A stretch of DNA of 64,000 bases from a bacterium (GCA_024742665.1 JANSYA010000005.1:310001-374000), one strand, 5' to 3'. Counted from the first letter of the stretch, positions 1 to 8,745 are shown. The notes: generated from the sequence alone by a model not told the origin. Translations and numbers: made by a program.

Positions 1-1
1 A

Positions 2-139
2 GATCTGGTCTACGCCCTGCATCGCAGCGGCTACGAGACCGGCATCGACTTAGAGGCTCTGGCCCTGGCCACGAGCGGCATTGCGCAATCTCTGGGGCGT
101 GAACCGACCGGCCGCGTCTATCTCGCCTGCAAAAGCTGA
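2..139 (+). CDS. Hydroxymethylglutaryl-CoA lyase, C-terminal fragment
   Basis: Only the last 45 codons are in the window; the gene begins upstream. The visible end starts DLVYALHRSGYETGIDLEAL and closes with a LGREPTGRV segment. This matches the C-terminal helices of HMG-CoA lyases, where DLVYML, the G-x-x-TGI/V-L motif and LGRP-x-S are typical. That family splits HMG-CoA into acetoacetate and acetyl-CoA during leucine degradation or ketone metabolism. The catalytic TIM-barrel core is not visible, so a related member of the HMGL-like family (for example an isopropylmalate or citramalate synthase relative) cannot be fully excluded. The gene ends at the TGA at 137-139. Confidence 0.7.
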   Translation, partial: DLVYALHRSGYETGIDLEALALATSGIAQSLGREPTGRVYLACKS

Positions 140-445
140 GTGGCCGTTTTTCCACACCGTTTGGCTTATCAGGGTCGTTTCAGCGTGACTTTCAGCCGAA
201 TGCGAGCTGCCGGAGAATTCGCCGTTCTGACTCCAGAAGCCGCAGAGCCGGCGATTTGAGCCAGAGTACGGGGTTGGTGTGGGCCACCTGCGAACCTCGG
301 GCCCGGAAAAATTGAACCCGCCCGGAATTTTGCCCCCCAAGATCTGGTTGGGCTGAATTTCGTAGATCTTCACAGCGCGGCCGAAAATACTGCACCTGCC
401 TGCGATTTATTTCGAACCTGCAGCGGGTATCAGAGAGGCTTTCTC
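140..445. other. Non-coding gap, no feature recognised
   Basis: These 306 bases lie between the HMG-CoA lyase tail and the yceI-like gene. Open frames on the minus strand here have no recognisable protein character and look like random high-GC frames. I see no tRNA, terminator with a T-run or repeat. The promoter of the yceI-like gene presumably lies in the right half, but I cannot point to convincing boxes. An AGAGG ribosome-binding site stands just before the ATG at 446. Confidence 0.5.
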
Positions 446-1036
446 ATGAAAGATTTTGCACACACAGTTAAGAACAACGCCGGTCGCGGCGCACTGCGCG
501 CGGCCACGGTCGCCATCGCGGCGCTTTGCCTGATCGCCATTCCCCTCGGCGCCGCCGAAGAATGGAAGCTGGACAAATCCACCAGCGCCGTAACCTTCAC
601 CGCCGATTCACGGCTGGGCGCGGTCGACGGCGTGTTTCGCAGTTGGAGCATGGACGCGAAGGTCCCCGCGGACCTGACGAAAGGCTCCGGAAAATTCGTA
701 GTCGACGTCGCTTCGATCGACACCGGCAATCGCCGTCGGGACGCCCACCTGCGGAATCCGGACTTCTTTGAAGTCGAAACCTATCCGAATGCCGTGTTTA
801 CGATTCAGTCGGTCAGCTCAGACGAAGATCGCGTCAAAGTGCTCGGCACGATGAAAATCAAAAACACGGAGCGCACTGAGACGCTGACCTTTCGTCGCGT
901 GGAAAGCGCCGACCGTCTGGAACTGAACGGTCGCATCATCATCGATCGTACGAAGTACGGAATCGATTACGACAGCATCTTCAATCCGATTGAAAATGAA
1001 GTCATCCTGCGCATGAAGCTGGTCTTCAAAAAATAA
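446..1036 (+). CDS. YceI family periplasmic protein
   Basis: This is a 196-residue secreted protein. Residues 1-36 form a long signal peptide with an Ala/Leu/Ile core ending near GAAEE. The mature part begins EWKLDKSTSAVTFTADSRLG, has DTGNRRRDAHLRNPDFFEV in the middle and closes with a beta-rich segment, the standard order of a YceI-like lipocalin-type beta barrel. Family members bind polyisoprenoids or other amphiphiles in the periplasm, and the length is normal. The start is supported by an AGAGG box about ten bases upstream. It stands alone, convergent with the next gene, and a stem-loop follows it. Its specific ligand cannot be read from the sequence. Confidence 0.85.
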   Translation: MKDFAHTVKNNAGRGALRAATVAIAALCLIAIPLGAAEEWKLDKSTSAVTFTADSRLGAVDGVFRSWSMDAKVPADLTKGSGKFVVDVASIDTGNRRRDAHLRNPDFFEVETYPNAVFTIQSVSSDEDRVKVLGTMKIKNTERTETLTFRRVESADRLELNGRIIIDRTKYGIDYDSIFNPIENEVILRMKLVFKK

Positions 1037-1045
1037 GCCCGGTCG

Positions 1046-1090
1046 TTTCGGCTTCGCGTCCTGTCCTGATGAATGGGCGCGGAGCCGAAA
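1046..1090. terminator. Stem-loop between convergent genes
   Basis: TTTCGGCT at 1046-1053 pairs with AGCCGAAA at 1083-1090, and the inner TCGCG/CGCGG bases extend the stem. It lies between the convergent yceI-like gene and the lipoprotein gene at 1160-2107. There is no long T-run, so it is only a possible bidirectional transcription end. Confidence 0.4.
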
Positions 1091-1159
1091 GCGTGCGCAT
1101 TGCAACCTGACCTGACCTGACGCTCGCTCGTTTGCTCGTTTGGTTGCGTTTACTCCGTC

Positions 1160-2107
1160 TTAGTCATTCGCTTCGATTGTAGTCCACCGAATCAGATGCG
1201 CCGTAAAGACTCCCGGTTTGTTTCGCGACGGCGTATAGCGCAGGCTGTAGGAGACCCCGCCCTGCTCGATATTTAAGCCGACCCAGTTTGCGATGGGCTG
1301 TTTGCGAATCGCCAGGTTCTTGCCCGAGCCACAGTTGATGGACCCGTTCCATTTTTTTCCGATTGGATCGTAGGCGGTGAGTCGCGCGCCGCAGTCGCCC
1401 GGTTTCGTTTCGATATTCGGGCCGACTTCGGCGACGGTCTCTTTCACGGCGATGCGATACTCCTGCGGCAGGACTGCGAAAAAAAGATTCACTCCGCGCC
1501 AGCTGCGAGCGTCTTCGCTGCTGCGTTCCAGCTTGCCTCCGAATTCGGTTACAGCCAGCTCCAGATTCAAATGCGAACCGTCGGCCGAATTCGCGCGGAG
1601 CGAGCCGGCTTTCAGCGCTCGCGTCACGACGGAAAACCGCGCATCGCCGCGCCGCAGGGCTTCAAGGATTTGCGCATCCTGTCCGCAGCTGCTTCCCGAA
1701 TCAAAGAAAACACTGCGCATGCGATACTCCTGAACTTCGCCCAGTGTAATCGCGCCGTTAAAGGTCCGGCCGGCGCCGACTGCGACGCTGCCAGCGCCGA
1801 GAGCGCCGCCGAAGTCACGGGCGATTTCAGTGCCCGCCGCGAAGCCGCCCGAGTAGCTCTGGGTGTATTCGCTGAAGCTCGCATGGGCCTCGCTTTCCAG
1901 CTCTCCGCGAAAGCAGCGGTTGGTGGCGAATGTCATCGGCTTCGGATCGCTGAGGTGAAAGCCCCGCAGATCCGCGGAAGTTACCGGTTGCAGCGCCTGA
2001 TATCCAGGCGCCTGGGCTACCAGGAATTCTTGCATGGGCGTCGTTGCGCAGTGCAGCGCGGCCGCCGATAGCAGCGCCGGCAAAAGAAATGGAATCGATG
2101 CTTTCAT
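1160..2107 (-). CDS. Putative lipoprotein of unknown function
   Basis: This is a 315-residue protein with an N-terminal hydrophobic signal (KASIPFLLPALLSAAALHC) ending in a Cys that could be lipidated, although His at -1 is not a classic lipobox. The mature part holds several Cys (RCFRGE, SSCGQD, DCGARL, INCGSG), a Gly/Ala-rich stretch around residues 90-120 and beta-type sequence throughout. I do not recognise a family. Its ATG overlaps the stop of the upstream gene (ATGA), so the two are almost certainly translated together. Likely location is the inner leaflet of the outer membrane or the cell surface, inferred only from the signal. Confidence 0.6.
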   Translation of the reverse strand: MKASIPFLLPALLSAAALHCATTPMQEFLVAQAPGYQALQPVTSADLRGFHLSDPKPMTFATNRCFRGELESEAHASFSEYTQSYSGGFAAGTEIARDFGGALGAGSVAVGAGRTFNGAITLGEVQEYRMRSVFFDSGSSCGQDAQILEALRRGDARFSVVTRALKAGSLRANSADGSHLNLELAVTEFGGKLERSSEDARSWRGVNLFFAVLPQEYRIAVKETVAEVGPNIETKPGDCGARLTAYDPIGKKWNGSINCGSGKNLAIRKQPIANWVGLNIEQGGVSYSLRYTPSRNKPGVFTAHLIRWTTIEAND

Positions 2108-2580
2108 GTGTGAACTTCCCCGGCGGAACCGGCCTGGTTTTCTGGATTCGTCGGGAGCAGGCCGCGAATTTCTTCGGCGAGTTTTTCATGCAGGCGATCC
2201 GCGTTGTCGAAGACTGTCCAGTAGCCCTGCACGATCTTTTTGACCGAGGCGGTAATCACGAGATAGATTTCCGTTACGGCTCCCATTTGCATGTCGCCAA
2301 AATGATCACGGTTCACGAGCGCCGCGACGGTGGCGTGAAACTGGTAATAGCAGCCCGGTTCGGTATCGTCCAGGCGATAGGATACTTCGATTTGCTGCTG
2401 CGTGGGATCGTATAACACGGCCGCGCTGCGGGTTTCGAAATTCGCGCGCATATTTTGATACAGGGCGTGGATCGCCCGGTCGAAGTGCTGCCCGAGTTCG
2501 GCCGCGGAAGAGCCTGCCAGAGCGATGGGCTGCGGGGCGATTTCGGTTTTGATGTATTCCGAACGATAGAGAAGCGGCAT
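2104..2580 (-). CDS. Conserved-looking hypothetical protein, coupled to the following lipoprotein gene
   Basis: This 158-residue protein has no signal peptide or membrane segment. It is mixed alpha/beta: an N-terminal helix (GSSAAELGQHFDRAIHALYQNM), central strands (AAVLYDPTQQQIEVSYRL), a TEIYLVITASVKKIVQGYW segment and a C-terminal helix (NADRLHEKLAEEIRGLL). No family is recognised. It is the first gene of a two-gene minus-strand unit; its stop overlaps the ATG of the lipoprotein gene by four bases. It diverges from mnmA, with about 190 bases between the starts. A cytoplasmic role linked to the lipoprotein is a guess from the coupling. Confidence 0.55.
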   Translation of the reverse strand: MPLLYRSEYIKTEIAPQPIALAGSSAAELGQHFDRAIHALYQNMRANFETRSAAVLYDPTQQQIEVSYRLDDTEPGCYYQFHATVAALVNRDHFGDMQMGAVTEIYLVITASVKKIVQGYWTVFDNADRLHEKLAEEIRGLLPTNPENQAGSAGEVHT

Positions 2581-2767
2581 AGTCCCTGAAGCTCATCGCG
2601 ATTCCCGGCTACGGCAAGCGGTTCTCCGGAGGCGGCGGCTTTGCACGTCGATATTCTCAGGCGATCGGTAATATCGTTGCGGGTTTCATACGGACGCGAA
2701 AAATTATGCAACGTCTCCGCGCTTTTTCTCATAGCCGCTGTACGGCTCGCCGATTTTTTTGCAAAGT

Positions 2768-3922
2768 ATGAAGGTTGCAGCCCTTGTATCGGGCGGGGTC
2801 GATAGCTCCGTTTCGCTCCACCTGCTGAAAGAAGCGGGTCACGACATAACAGCCTTCTATTTGAAGGTGTGGCTCGAAGACGAGCTGGAGTATTTGGGGC
2901 AGTGTCCCTGGGAAGAAGATCTGGAATTCGTGAACCAGGTTTGCGATTCTCTCGATATTCCCGTGCGCGTCATTCCGGTCCAGCAGGACTATCGCGATCG
3001 CGTCATTCGCTACGCGATCGGCGAAGTCGAACAGGGCCGCACGCCCAACCCGGATATTCTCTGCAACAGCCGCATTAAATTCGGCTGCTTTTACGATCGC
3101 ATGGACTCCGAGTATCCCGGAGAATTCGATAAAGTCGCCACCGGCCACTACGCGAACGTGCGCGAAGTCGATTCGGGATTTCAGCTGATGACCGCGCCGG
3201 ATCCGATCAAAGACCAGACGTACTTTCTTTCGCATCTAAATCAAGAGCAGCTTTCGCGTGCCATGTTTCCCATCGGCAGCTTTCGCAAAGAGAAGGTGCG
3301 CGAACTTGCGGCGCGTTTCGATCTGGTGAATCAAGATCGGCGCGACAGCCAGGGCCTGTGCTTTCTCGGCAAAATCAGCTTTCGCGATTTTATCAAGCAT
3401 CATCTGGGCGAACGTCCGGGCGCGATTGTCGAGCTCGAAAGCGGCGAGCGATTGGGCGAACACCGCGGCATGTGGTTTCATACGATCGGTCAGCGCCAGG
3501 GCCTGGGTTTATCGGGCGGTCCGTGGTACGTCGTGCGCAAAGACGTCGAACAGAACATCGTATATGTTTCGCGTAATTATTTTTCCGAAGACAAGCGCCG
3601 CGACAGCTTCGAAGTCGGCCAGCTGCACTGGATCGCCGGCCGGCCGCCGGAGGACATTACGGCGCGCAACGGTGACAGCCCGCGTCCGCTGTGGGTCAAA
3701 CTGCGTCACGGCGAGGCGTACTACAGTTGCACGTTATCGCCGGGCGAGAATTCCGGCGACGCGTCGGACGTGCGCCTGAATGTAAAGATCGACGGTCGCG
3801 ATCAGGGCATCGCCGCCGGGCAGTTCGCCGTGTTTTATGCGCCGCCCGCGGATGCCGAAGCGATCGACGCGAATCGACTGATTGACGGCGCGGTATGTCT
3901 GGGCTGCGGCGTAATCTATTAA
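2768..3922 (+). CDS. mnmA: tRNA-specific 2-thiouridylase MnmA
   Basis: MnmA puts sulfur on U34 of the Lys, Glu and Gln tRNAs, using ATP and a persulfide relay. The protein starts MKVAALVSGGVDSSVSL, the SGGxDS PP-loop that binds ATP. The first catalytic Cys is in GRTPNPDILCNSRIKF near residue 103, and the second is in DSQGLCFLG near residue 200. The C-terminal beta-barrel domain follows. The total of 384 residues fits the family. I chose the ATG at 2768; a TTG nine bases upstream is possible but adds nothing conserved. The WLEDE-x-x-x-LGQCPW insertion after the first domain recalls plastid and Bacteroidetes-type enzymes rather than the E. coli form. Confidence 0.93.
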   Translation: MKVAALVSGGVDSSVSLHLLKEAGHDITAFYLKVWLEDELEYLGQCPWEEDLEFVNQVCDSLDIPVRVIPVQQDYRDRVIRYAIGEVEQGRTPNPDILCNSRIKFGCFYDRMDSEYPGEFDKVATGHYANVREVDSGFQLMTAPDPIKDQTYFLSHLNQEQLSRAMFPIGSFRKEKVRELAARFDLVNQDRRDSQGLCFLGKISFRDFIKHHLGERPGAIVELESGERLGEHRGMWFHTIGQRQGLGLSGGPWYVVRKDVEQNIVYVSRNYFSEDKRRDSFEVGQLHWIAGRPPEDITARNGDSPRPLWVKLRHGEAYYSCTLSPGENSGDASDVRLNVKIDGRDQGIAAGQFAVFYAPPADAEAIDANRLIDGAVCLGCGVIY

Positions 3923-3941
3923 TTGGAATGAGTACGAGCAT

Positions 3942-4706
3942 ATGAGTTCCGGCAGAGTTTTGATTACGGGCGTTTCCAGCGGGCTCGGCCATGGCTTCGC
4001 GCAGGCCTATCTGGAAGACGGTTGGCAGGTATACGGTCTGAGCCGGCGCGCTCCTGAAGGTCTGGGCGGCGCGGCTTCTGATTCGGGTGATCTACATTTT
4101 CGTTCGCTGGATCTGGCGCAGTACGACGCGATCGCGCCGGCTGTTCGGGCACTGCTGGCCGGCATAGATCGCCTGGATCTCGTAATCTTAAACGCGGGCG
4201 TGCTGGGTGAAATCGAAGATTTACGCGACGCTTCGATTGAGCGCCTGCGTCACACGATGGAGGTGAACCTGTGGGCGAACAAGGCGATCCTGGATACGCT
4301 CTTCGCTGAATCGAATGCGACGGCGACCGGCGACGAAGCCGGGCCGATCGCCGTCGAGCAGGTCGTAACGATATCTTCCGGGGCTTCGATCAACGGACAC
4401 CGCGGCTGGTCGGGCTATTCGATTTCCAAGGCGGCGGTGAATATGCTGACGATGCTGTACGCCGCCGAAGTTCCGGAAACGCACTTTACGGCTCTGGCGC
4501 CCGGCTTGATCGACACGGCCATGCAGGACTATATGTCGAATGAAGCCGACGTAAATAAATTCGCTTCGGTACAGCGCCTGCGAGACGCTCGCGGCACCGA
4601 CGCGATGCCGGGGCCCTACGCCGCGGCGCGCAAAATCATGCCCGTGTTTTCGCGGCTCAAGCAGGATCATGTCAGCGGGCAATTCGCCGACGTGCGCAAA
4701 CTATGA
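3942..4706 (+). CDS. Short-chain dehydrogenase/reductase
   Basis: This 254-residue classical SDR has the cofactor motif TGVSSGLGHG at residues 8-17, LNAG near 85-88, and the catalytic set Ser in ISSGAS followed by YSISK (Tyr-x-x-x-Lys) near 160. Arg in LSRRAP after strand beta2 suggests a preference for NADP(H). The substrate cannot be deduced. The last four bases overlap the start of panC (ATGA), so the two genes are co-translated. Ketopantoate reduction by an unrelated fold would be one pantothenate-linked idea, but nothing in the sequence supports it directly. The gene follows mnmA by 19 bases. Confidence 0.85.
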   Translation: MSSGRVLITGVSSGLGHGFAQAYLEDGWQVYGLSRRAPEGLGGAASDSGDLHFRSLDLAQYDAIAPAVRALLAGIDRLDLVILNAGVLGEIEDLRDASIERLRHTMEVNLWANKAILDTLFAESNATATGDEAGPIAVEQVVTISSGASINGHRGWSGYSISKAAVNMLTMLYAAEVPETHFTALAPGLIDTAMQDYMSNEADVNKFASVQRLRDARGTDAMPGPYAAARKIMPVFSRLKQDHVSGQFADVRKL

Positions 4707-5587
4707 AAATTCTGAAAGACAAAGCCGAAGTCCGGGCGGAGACCGCGGCGCTGCGCGCAGAGGAGCGGACACTTGCGATCGTGCCGACGATGGGCTATCT
4801 GCACGAAGGTCATCTGGAATTGATTCGCGAAGGCGCGCGCCGGGCCGACGTGGTGGCGGTGAGTATCTTCGTTAACCCGCTGCAGTTCAACGATCCGGAA
4901 GATTTCGAAAAGTATCCCGTGAATACCGAGCGGGATCTGGAACTATGCGCGGAATCCGGCGCGGACCTCGTCTTTATGCCGGCGGTCGATGAAATGTATC
5001 CCGGCTTTTCGAAGCCGGCCGGCGAAAAGCCGCTCTTGAAGATGGCGATGCCCGATCTGACTCATAATCTTTGCGGCGAGCATCGTCCCGGCCACTTCGA
5101 CGGGGTCTTAATGATCGTCGGGCGACTGTTTAATCTATTTCGTCCGGATTTCGCAATCTTCGGCAGAAAGGATTATCAGCAGTACCTGGTTGTGCGCCGG
5201 CTTGCGCTGGATCTGGATTTCGGCGTGGAAGTCGTCGGCGTCGAAACAGTGCGCGAAGACGACGGGCTGGCAATGTCTTCTCGCAACGCGCGCCTCGGGG
5301 AACGCGGGCGCGAGCAGGCGGCGTTGATTCATCGGTCTTTTCGGATTGGGGCGAAGGCCTGCAGCGATGGCACGAGCGATCCCGCCGAATTGAAGGAGAT
5401 TATGTCCGACGTAATCGAATCCGGTTCGCTGAACAAAGTCGAGTATCTCGAAATTCTGGACGCGGATACGCTGCGGGATCTGGAGCGGGTCGGCCCGGGC
5501 GATCGCTATTTGATCGCGGCCGGAGTCTTTTGCGAAGGCGTGCGCCTGATCGACAATCTGGAAGTTCTGCCCGGCGCGGCGCAGTAG
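4703..5587 (+). CDS. panC: Pantothenate synthetase PanC
   Basis: PanC condenses pantoate with beta-alanine using ATP, the last step of pantothenate (vitamin B5) synthesis in the cytoplasm. Family motifs are clear: VPTMGYLHEGHLELIREG near residue 30 (the HxGH nucleotidyl-transfer signature), SIFVNPLQF near 54, GHFDGVLMIVGRLFNLF, FGRKDYQQYLVVRRL and the KMSKS-like segment LAMSSRNARL near 190. The 294 residues are slightly above the usual 280. It overlaps the preceding dehydrogenase by four bases. No panB, panD or panE is in the window. Confidence 0.95.
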   Translation: MKILKDKAEVRAETAALRAEERTLAIVPTMGYLHEGHLELIREGARRADVVAVSIFVNPLQFNDPEDFEKYPVNTERDLELCAESGADLVFMPAVDEMYPGFSKPAGEKPLLKMAMPDLTHNLCGEHRPGHFDGVLMIVGRLFNLFRPDFAIFGRKDYQQYLVVRRLALDLDFGVEVVGVETVREDDGLAMSSRNARLGERGREQAALIHRSFRIGAKACSDGTSDPAELKEIMSDVIESGSLNKVEYLEILDADTLRDLERVGPGDRYLIAAGVFCEGVRLIDNLEVLPGAAQ

Positions 5588-5725
5588 GTCGAGGCGTCTA
5601 TCTGAACTGCGTTAATTTGTGATTCAATGCGGCCTGTATGCTTCGGTCCGCATATTCGTTCTTCGGCGCGATTCTAAAAATAATCGAGTTGCGCACTTTT
5701 GAATCGAAAGCGGATGTAGCCTTCT

Positions 5726-6703
5726 ATGAAGTTGCTGCGCATCGTCGTGATTGTTCTTTTGCTACTCGTTGGCCTGCCGGTCGGCGGATCCCTGCTGATG
5801 AGCCCGCCCTCCGCCGGCCAGAATATCGCGGCCGAATTGTCGATTCCCTATCCCGCGGTCGTCGCCCACCGCGGCGCTTCCTGGGACGCTCCCGAAGAAA
5901 CGAAACCCGCCTATCTGCTGGCCCGTAGCATTCGCGCGGAGTTTCTGGAGATGGATTTGCAGCGTTCCCGGGACGGCGTGCTGCTCGCATTTCACGACGA
6001 TACTCTGGAACGAACAACGAACGTGGCCGAGATTTTTCCTGGCCGCGAAAAACAAACCATCGATCGTTTCAGCTGGTTCGAACTCCAGCGCCTGGACGCC
6101 GGCAGCTGGTTTAACAAAGCGCATCCGGATCGGGCGCGCGATTCCTTCGTGGGCGAAAAGATTCTTCGTTTCGAAGACTTTCTGGAGATCGCGGAGTTCA
6201 CGACCGACGACTATGAGCCTGGAATTTATATCGAGACCAAGGCGGCCTCGCGCTTTCCCGGGATCGAGCGGCAGATGGTCAATATCCTGCGCCGTCGCGG
6301 TTGGATGGAAGAATCCCGTCGCGGCCGGATCATCTTTCAGTCGTTCGAACATGAAAGCCTGGCGCGGCTCAAAGATCTCGCGCCGGAAGTGCCCCGGGTC
6401 TATTTAATCGGATCGAGCATGGCGGACGAAGAGGGCTTCGACGAGCTGCTCGAACGTGCGAGCGAACTGGCGGAAGGCGTCGGCCCGGTCGGCTATCTGG
6501 CGTGGCCCTGGTATACCGGACCGGCGCATCGCAAGGGCCTGCTGATTCACCACTATACGATCAACGCGAAATGGCAAATGCGCCTGCTGAATTTCTTCGG
6601 CTCAGACGGATTCTTTACGGACCGTCCCGACCAGCTGATGCTCTACTACGGCAAAGACGATCACATCGACATGCGCGCGAAATTCCAGCAGATTGGTTAT
6701 TAA
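5726..6703 (+). CDS. Glycerophosphodiester phosphodiesterase family protein
   Basis: This 325-residue protein has an N-terminal membrane segment or signal anchor (residues 4-24). The GDPD domain begins AVVAHRGASWDAPEET (His and Arg of the HRG motif plus a metal-binding Glu) and continues with EMDLQRSRDGVLLAFHDDTLERTT, containing the second catalytic His. EKILRFEDFLE, YIETKAASRFPGIE and GFFTDRPDQL are also typical. The family releases glycerol-3-phosphate from deacylated phospholipids; the anchor suggests action on the periplasmic side. The ATG at 5726 puts the signal at the very N-terminus. A pair of strong hairpins follows the gene. Confidence 0.9.
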   Translation: MKLLRIVVIVLLLLVGLPVGGSLLMSPPSAGQNIAAELSIPYPAVVAHRGASWDAPEETKPAYLLARSIRAEFLEMDLQRSRDGVLLAFHDDTLERTTNVAEIFPGREKQTIDRFSWFELQRLDAGSWFNKAHPDRARDSFVGEKILRFEDFLEIAEFTTDDYEPGIYIETKAASRFPGIERQMVNILRRRGWMEESRRGRIIFQSFEHESLARLKDLAPEVPRVYLIGSSMADEEGFDELLERASELAEGVGPVGYLAWPWYTGPAHRKGLLIHHYTINAKWQMRLLNFFGSDGFFTDRPDQLMLYYGKDDHIDMRAKFQQIGY

Positions 6704-6704
6704 A

Positions 6705-6756
6705 GCGTTCAATGCTTCGCATTGAACGCGAACTCTGCGCCGCCTACGGTGCAGAG
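6705..6756. terminator. Two consecutive strong hairpins between convergent genes
   Basis: GCGTTCAATGC (6705-6715) and GCATTGAACGC (6719-6729) are perfect 11-base arms around a 3-base loop. Directly after, CTCTGCGCC and GGTGCAGAG (6733-6741 and 6748-6756) make a second 9-base stem, followed by an A-rich run. They lie between the glycerophosphodiesterase gene and the convergent gene at 6820-8073. A bidirectional terminator is the simplest reading. Confidence 0.55.
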
Positions 6757-6819
6757 CAGAAAAAGAAAGCCTGGCATCAAATGCGAACTCTGCATCGCGC
6801 GATTTCGCCGCTGCGCGAC

Positions 6820-8073
6820 TCAAGCCAGTGATTCAAACTGAGCCTTAAACAATTCCTGCGAAGGCACGGGCAGAAAGCCGCTCTGATCGCCGCGGGTAAT
6901 CAGCGTCTGTAGAAATCTACGCAGCATATCGTCGGTGATCTTACGTGGGCGCGTGCGCTGAATCGCTCCGAAGAGTCCGGGCAGGACGAAAACAGGATGG
7001 GGTTCGCCGCCCTGGTAGCAGCGTTCGGCGACTTCGGCTTTCATGTGGCGGGGATTGATCGATCCCGCGTGAAACGATAGTACCATCTGCCCGGCGTGGA
7101 AGCGATTGTCGTCCAGTCGCACGGGACAGTCTGGAGTGATGACGACGAAGTCGGCGTAGTCGTAGACGTGGTCGATCGAAGAAGCGATGCCGCCGCGTTT
7201 TTCGAAACGGGAGACCTGGCGCAAATCGGAATCGATTCCGTAGACCCGCGTCAGACCGAACTGCAGCAGATAATCGAGCAGGCCTTCGCCTTCGGGGCCG
7301 AGGCCGATTACCGCACCGGTCGCGCCGGAAAGCGTCAGGTCGTGAAAGCGCGCGGCGTTCTGTAGCACGGCCGCCATCAACAGCGGACGTTCGATGGCTT
7401 CGGCGTGGATGAATGGGACTTCGATGATTTCTTCCAGGCGTTCCGCGACCTCCATGGCGTAGGTCGGGTCGAGTCCCGAAAGACGCAGGCTGCTGAAATT
7501 GCCCTGCACGGCCTGGACTGTTCGGATCAGCTCTTCTTCGTTGCGAGCGTCCAGCCAGAGCGGCCCGGGCTGCAGCCCGGCGTGGCGGGCGAGCAGGAAG
7601 GCGTCCCGTTCTAAATGCGGGCTCGCGTAGTGCCGGTGTTCGTAGCGGCTGCCGTCGGAAAGCAATCCGACGCGGGCGCCGCGCAAACGATCCAGGTCTT
7701 CCGGTCGGGAATACAGCCGATCTCGGGCCTGGCGCAGGGCGGCCGGCGCCGTCGCCATGAAATTCTTGCGAAAGTCGATGTTGCGGGTGGCGGTCGTATC
7801 GATCAGCGGGCCTTCGTACACCGAAACGTCTTCGCGCACGCGATGCTGCAGGACCGTTTCGCCGGCCGACTGGATCCGTTCCCGGAGGGCATCGGCCCCG
7901 ATGCCGTGGCTGAAAACTTCCAGCCGAAAGTAGACCGACTTCAGATCGGCGTACAGCTGATTCGACGAAATCAGCTCGAGGCCGTCCGGCGCGTTATAAT
8001 CCAGCTGGAGCAGGGCGACCACGTCGATCGCGGCGTCGCGGGTGACCTGTAAGTCCACGGTGTACAGAGACAT
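6820..8073 (-). CDS. Malic-enzyme-fold protein with ACT-like N-terminus and altered active site
   Basis: In this 417-residue protein, residues 1-75 resemble an ACT-type regulatory domain. The rest follows the plan of malic enzymes: VGLLSDGSRYEHR (compare VGLVTDGSR-x-LGLG), the LARHAGLQPGPLWLDARNEEELI segment, ERLEEIIEVPFIHAEAIERPLLMAAVLQNAARF, then a Rossmann strand AVIGLGPEGEGLL near 255. The residues that make malic enzyme work look replaced. The PVMEGK Lys region reads SPHLERDA, the EDI metal-binding pair reads SGL, and the DDQHGT motif reads AEAIERP. It probably binds a nucleotide but may not decarboxylate malate. A regulatory or new enzymatic role is possible. Confidence 0.6.
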   Translation of the reverse strand: MSLYTVDLQVTRDAAIDVVALLQLDYNAPDGLELISSNQLYADLKSVYFRLEVFSHGIGADALRERIQSAGETVLQHRVREDVSVYEGPLIDTTATRNIDFRKNFMATAPAALRQARDRLYSRPEDLDRLRGARVGLLSDGSRYEHRHYASPHLERDAFLLARHAGLQPGPLWLDARNEEELIRTVQAVQGNFSSLRLSGLDPTYAMEVAERLEEIIEVPFIHAEAIERPLLMAAVLQNAARFHDLTLSGATGAVIGLGPEGEGLLDYLLQFGLTRVYGIDSDLRQVSRFEKRGGIASSIDHVYDYADFVVITPDCPVRLDDNRFHAGQMVLSFHAGSINPRHMKAEVAERCYQGGEPHPVFVLPGLFGAIQRTRPRKITDDMLRRFLQTLITRGDQSGFLPVPSQELFKAQFESLA

Positions 8074-8125
8074 CGTGAATAGTATCGGAGCGCGTCAGGA
8101 GCGATCTTGAGGCGTCGGCGCGAGA

Positions 8126-8149
8126 AGCCTGGCAAATATCCGCCAGGCT
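8126..8149. repeat. Inverted repeat downstream of the 8203-8745 gene
   Basis: AGCCTGGC and GCCAGGCT form an 8-base stem around an 8-base loop. It sits between two minus-strand genes, 53 bases past the stop of the upstream one. The minus-strand continuation is TTCTC, a weak T-run, so it could be a leaky terminator. Confidence 0.35.
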
Positions 8150-8202
8150 GCATATGGGGAATGGTAGCAATGGGCCGTTGGAACGGGGCGGGTGCGGGCT
8201 TG

Positions 8203-8745
8203 CTACTGCTTTTCGGGACGCCAGCCGCGGGTTGTGCGTTCGTTCAGTTCGTACTTCAGCAGCGCGTAGAATTTTACGGACTGGGGACTGAAGTCGCGAT
8301 AGACCCTGTCTTCAAAGATCATCATCTGATTGCAACGAAACGAAAACAGAAAGGTCGTGCGTTTCTCCGGCGATTCACGAAACTCCAGGCCGTAGTCCCA
8401 GCTGGGCAGGCAGCGGGCCGTGAACTGCGGCGAGTATTCCGCGTTTTCTGTAAGCAGGCCCTTGAGCTCGCCGATGACCTGCGAGTCGATGATGCGTCGC
8501 GCTTCGACGAAGTCTTTGAGCGGATTGATGTCGCCCATGTTTTCCGAGTAGCGATATACGAAGACTCCGCGCGAGCGTTGCACGGTTTCGATCGCTTTCA
8601 GCGGCACTTCGCCCGGATTTTCCGGCGCGGCCGGCGGCTGCGCGATCAGGAGATCTCCAGGAAGATACGCCAGGGCCAGAATCGCGGCCGTAAGCAGCAG
8701 CCCGCCCCGAAATGGACCGGAGATTTTCCGAATAGGTGCTTGCAT
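8203..8745 (-). CDS. Exported or membrane-anchored hypothetical protein
   Basis: This protein has 180 residues from the ATG at 8745. A GTG further upstream would run into the terminator at 8785-8815, so I rejected it. Residues 8-33 are a hydrophobic signal or anchor (GGLLLTAAILALAYLPGDLL), followed by a Pro-rich stretch (PPAAPENPGEVP). The rest looks like a beta-rich extracytoplasmic domain with two Cys (ARCLPSW and SFRCNQ) that could form a disulfide. No family is recognised. It follows the Omp85-like operon but is separated from it by a strong terminator, so it probably has its own promoter. Confidence 0.5.
   Translation of the reverse strand: MQAPIRKISGPFRGGLLLTAAILALAYLPGDLLIAQPPAAPENPGEVPLKAIETVQRSRGVFVYRYSENMGDINPLKDFVEARRIIDSQVIGELKGLLTENAEYSPQFTARCLPSWDYGLEFRESPEKRTTFLFSFRCNQMMIFEDRVYRDFSPQSVKFYALLKYELNERTTRGWRPEKQ

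Noticed and set aside
6713..6832. A 39-codon frame starting in the hairpin region
   Set aside because: It begins inside a perfect stem-loop between convergent genes and has no ribosome-binding site.
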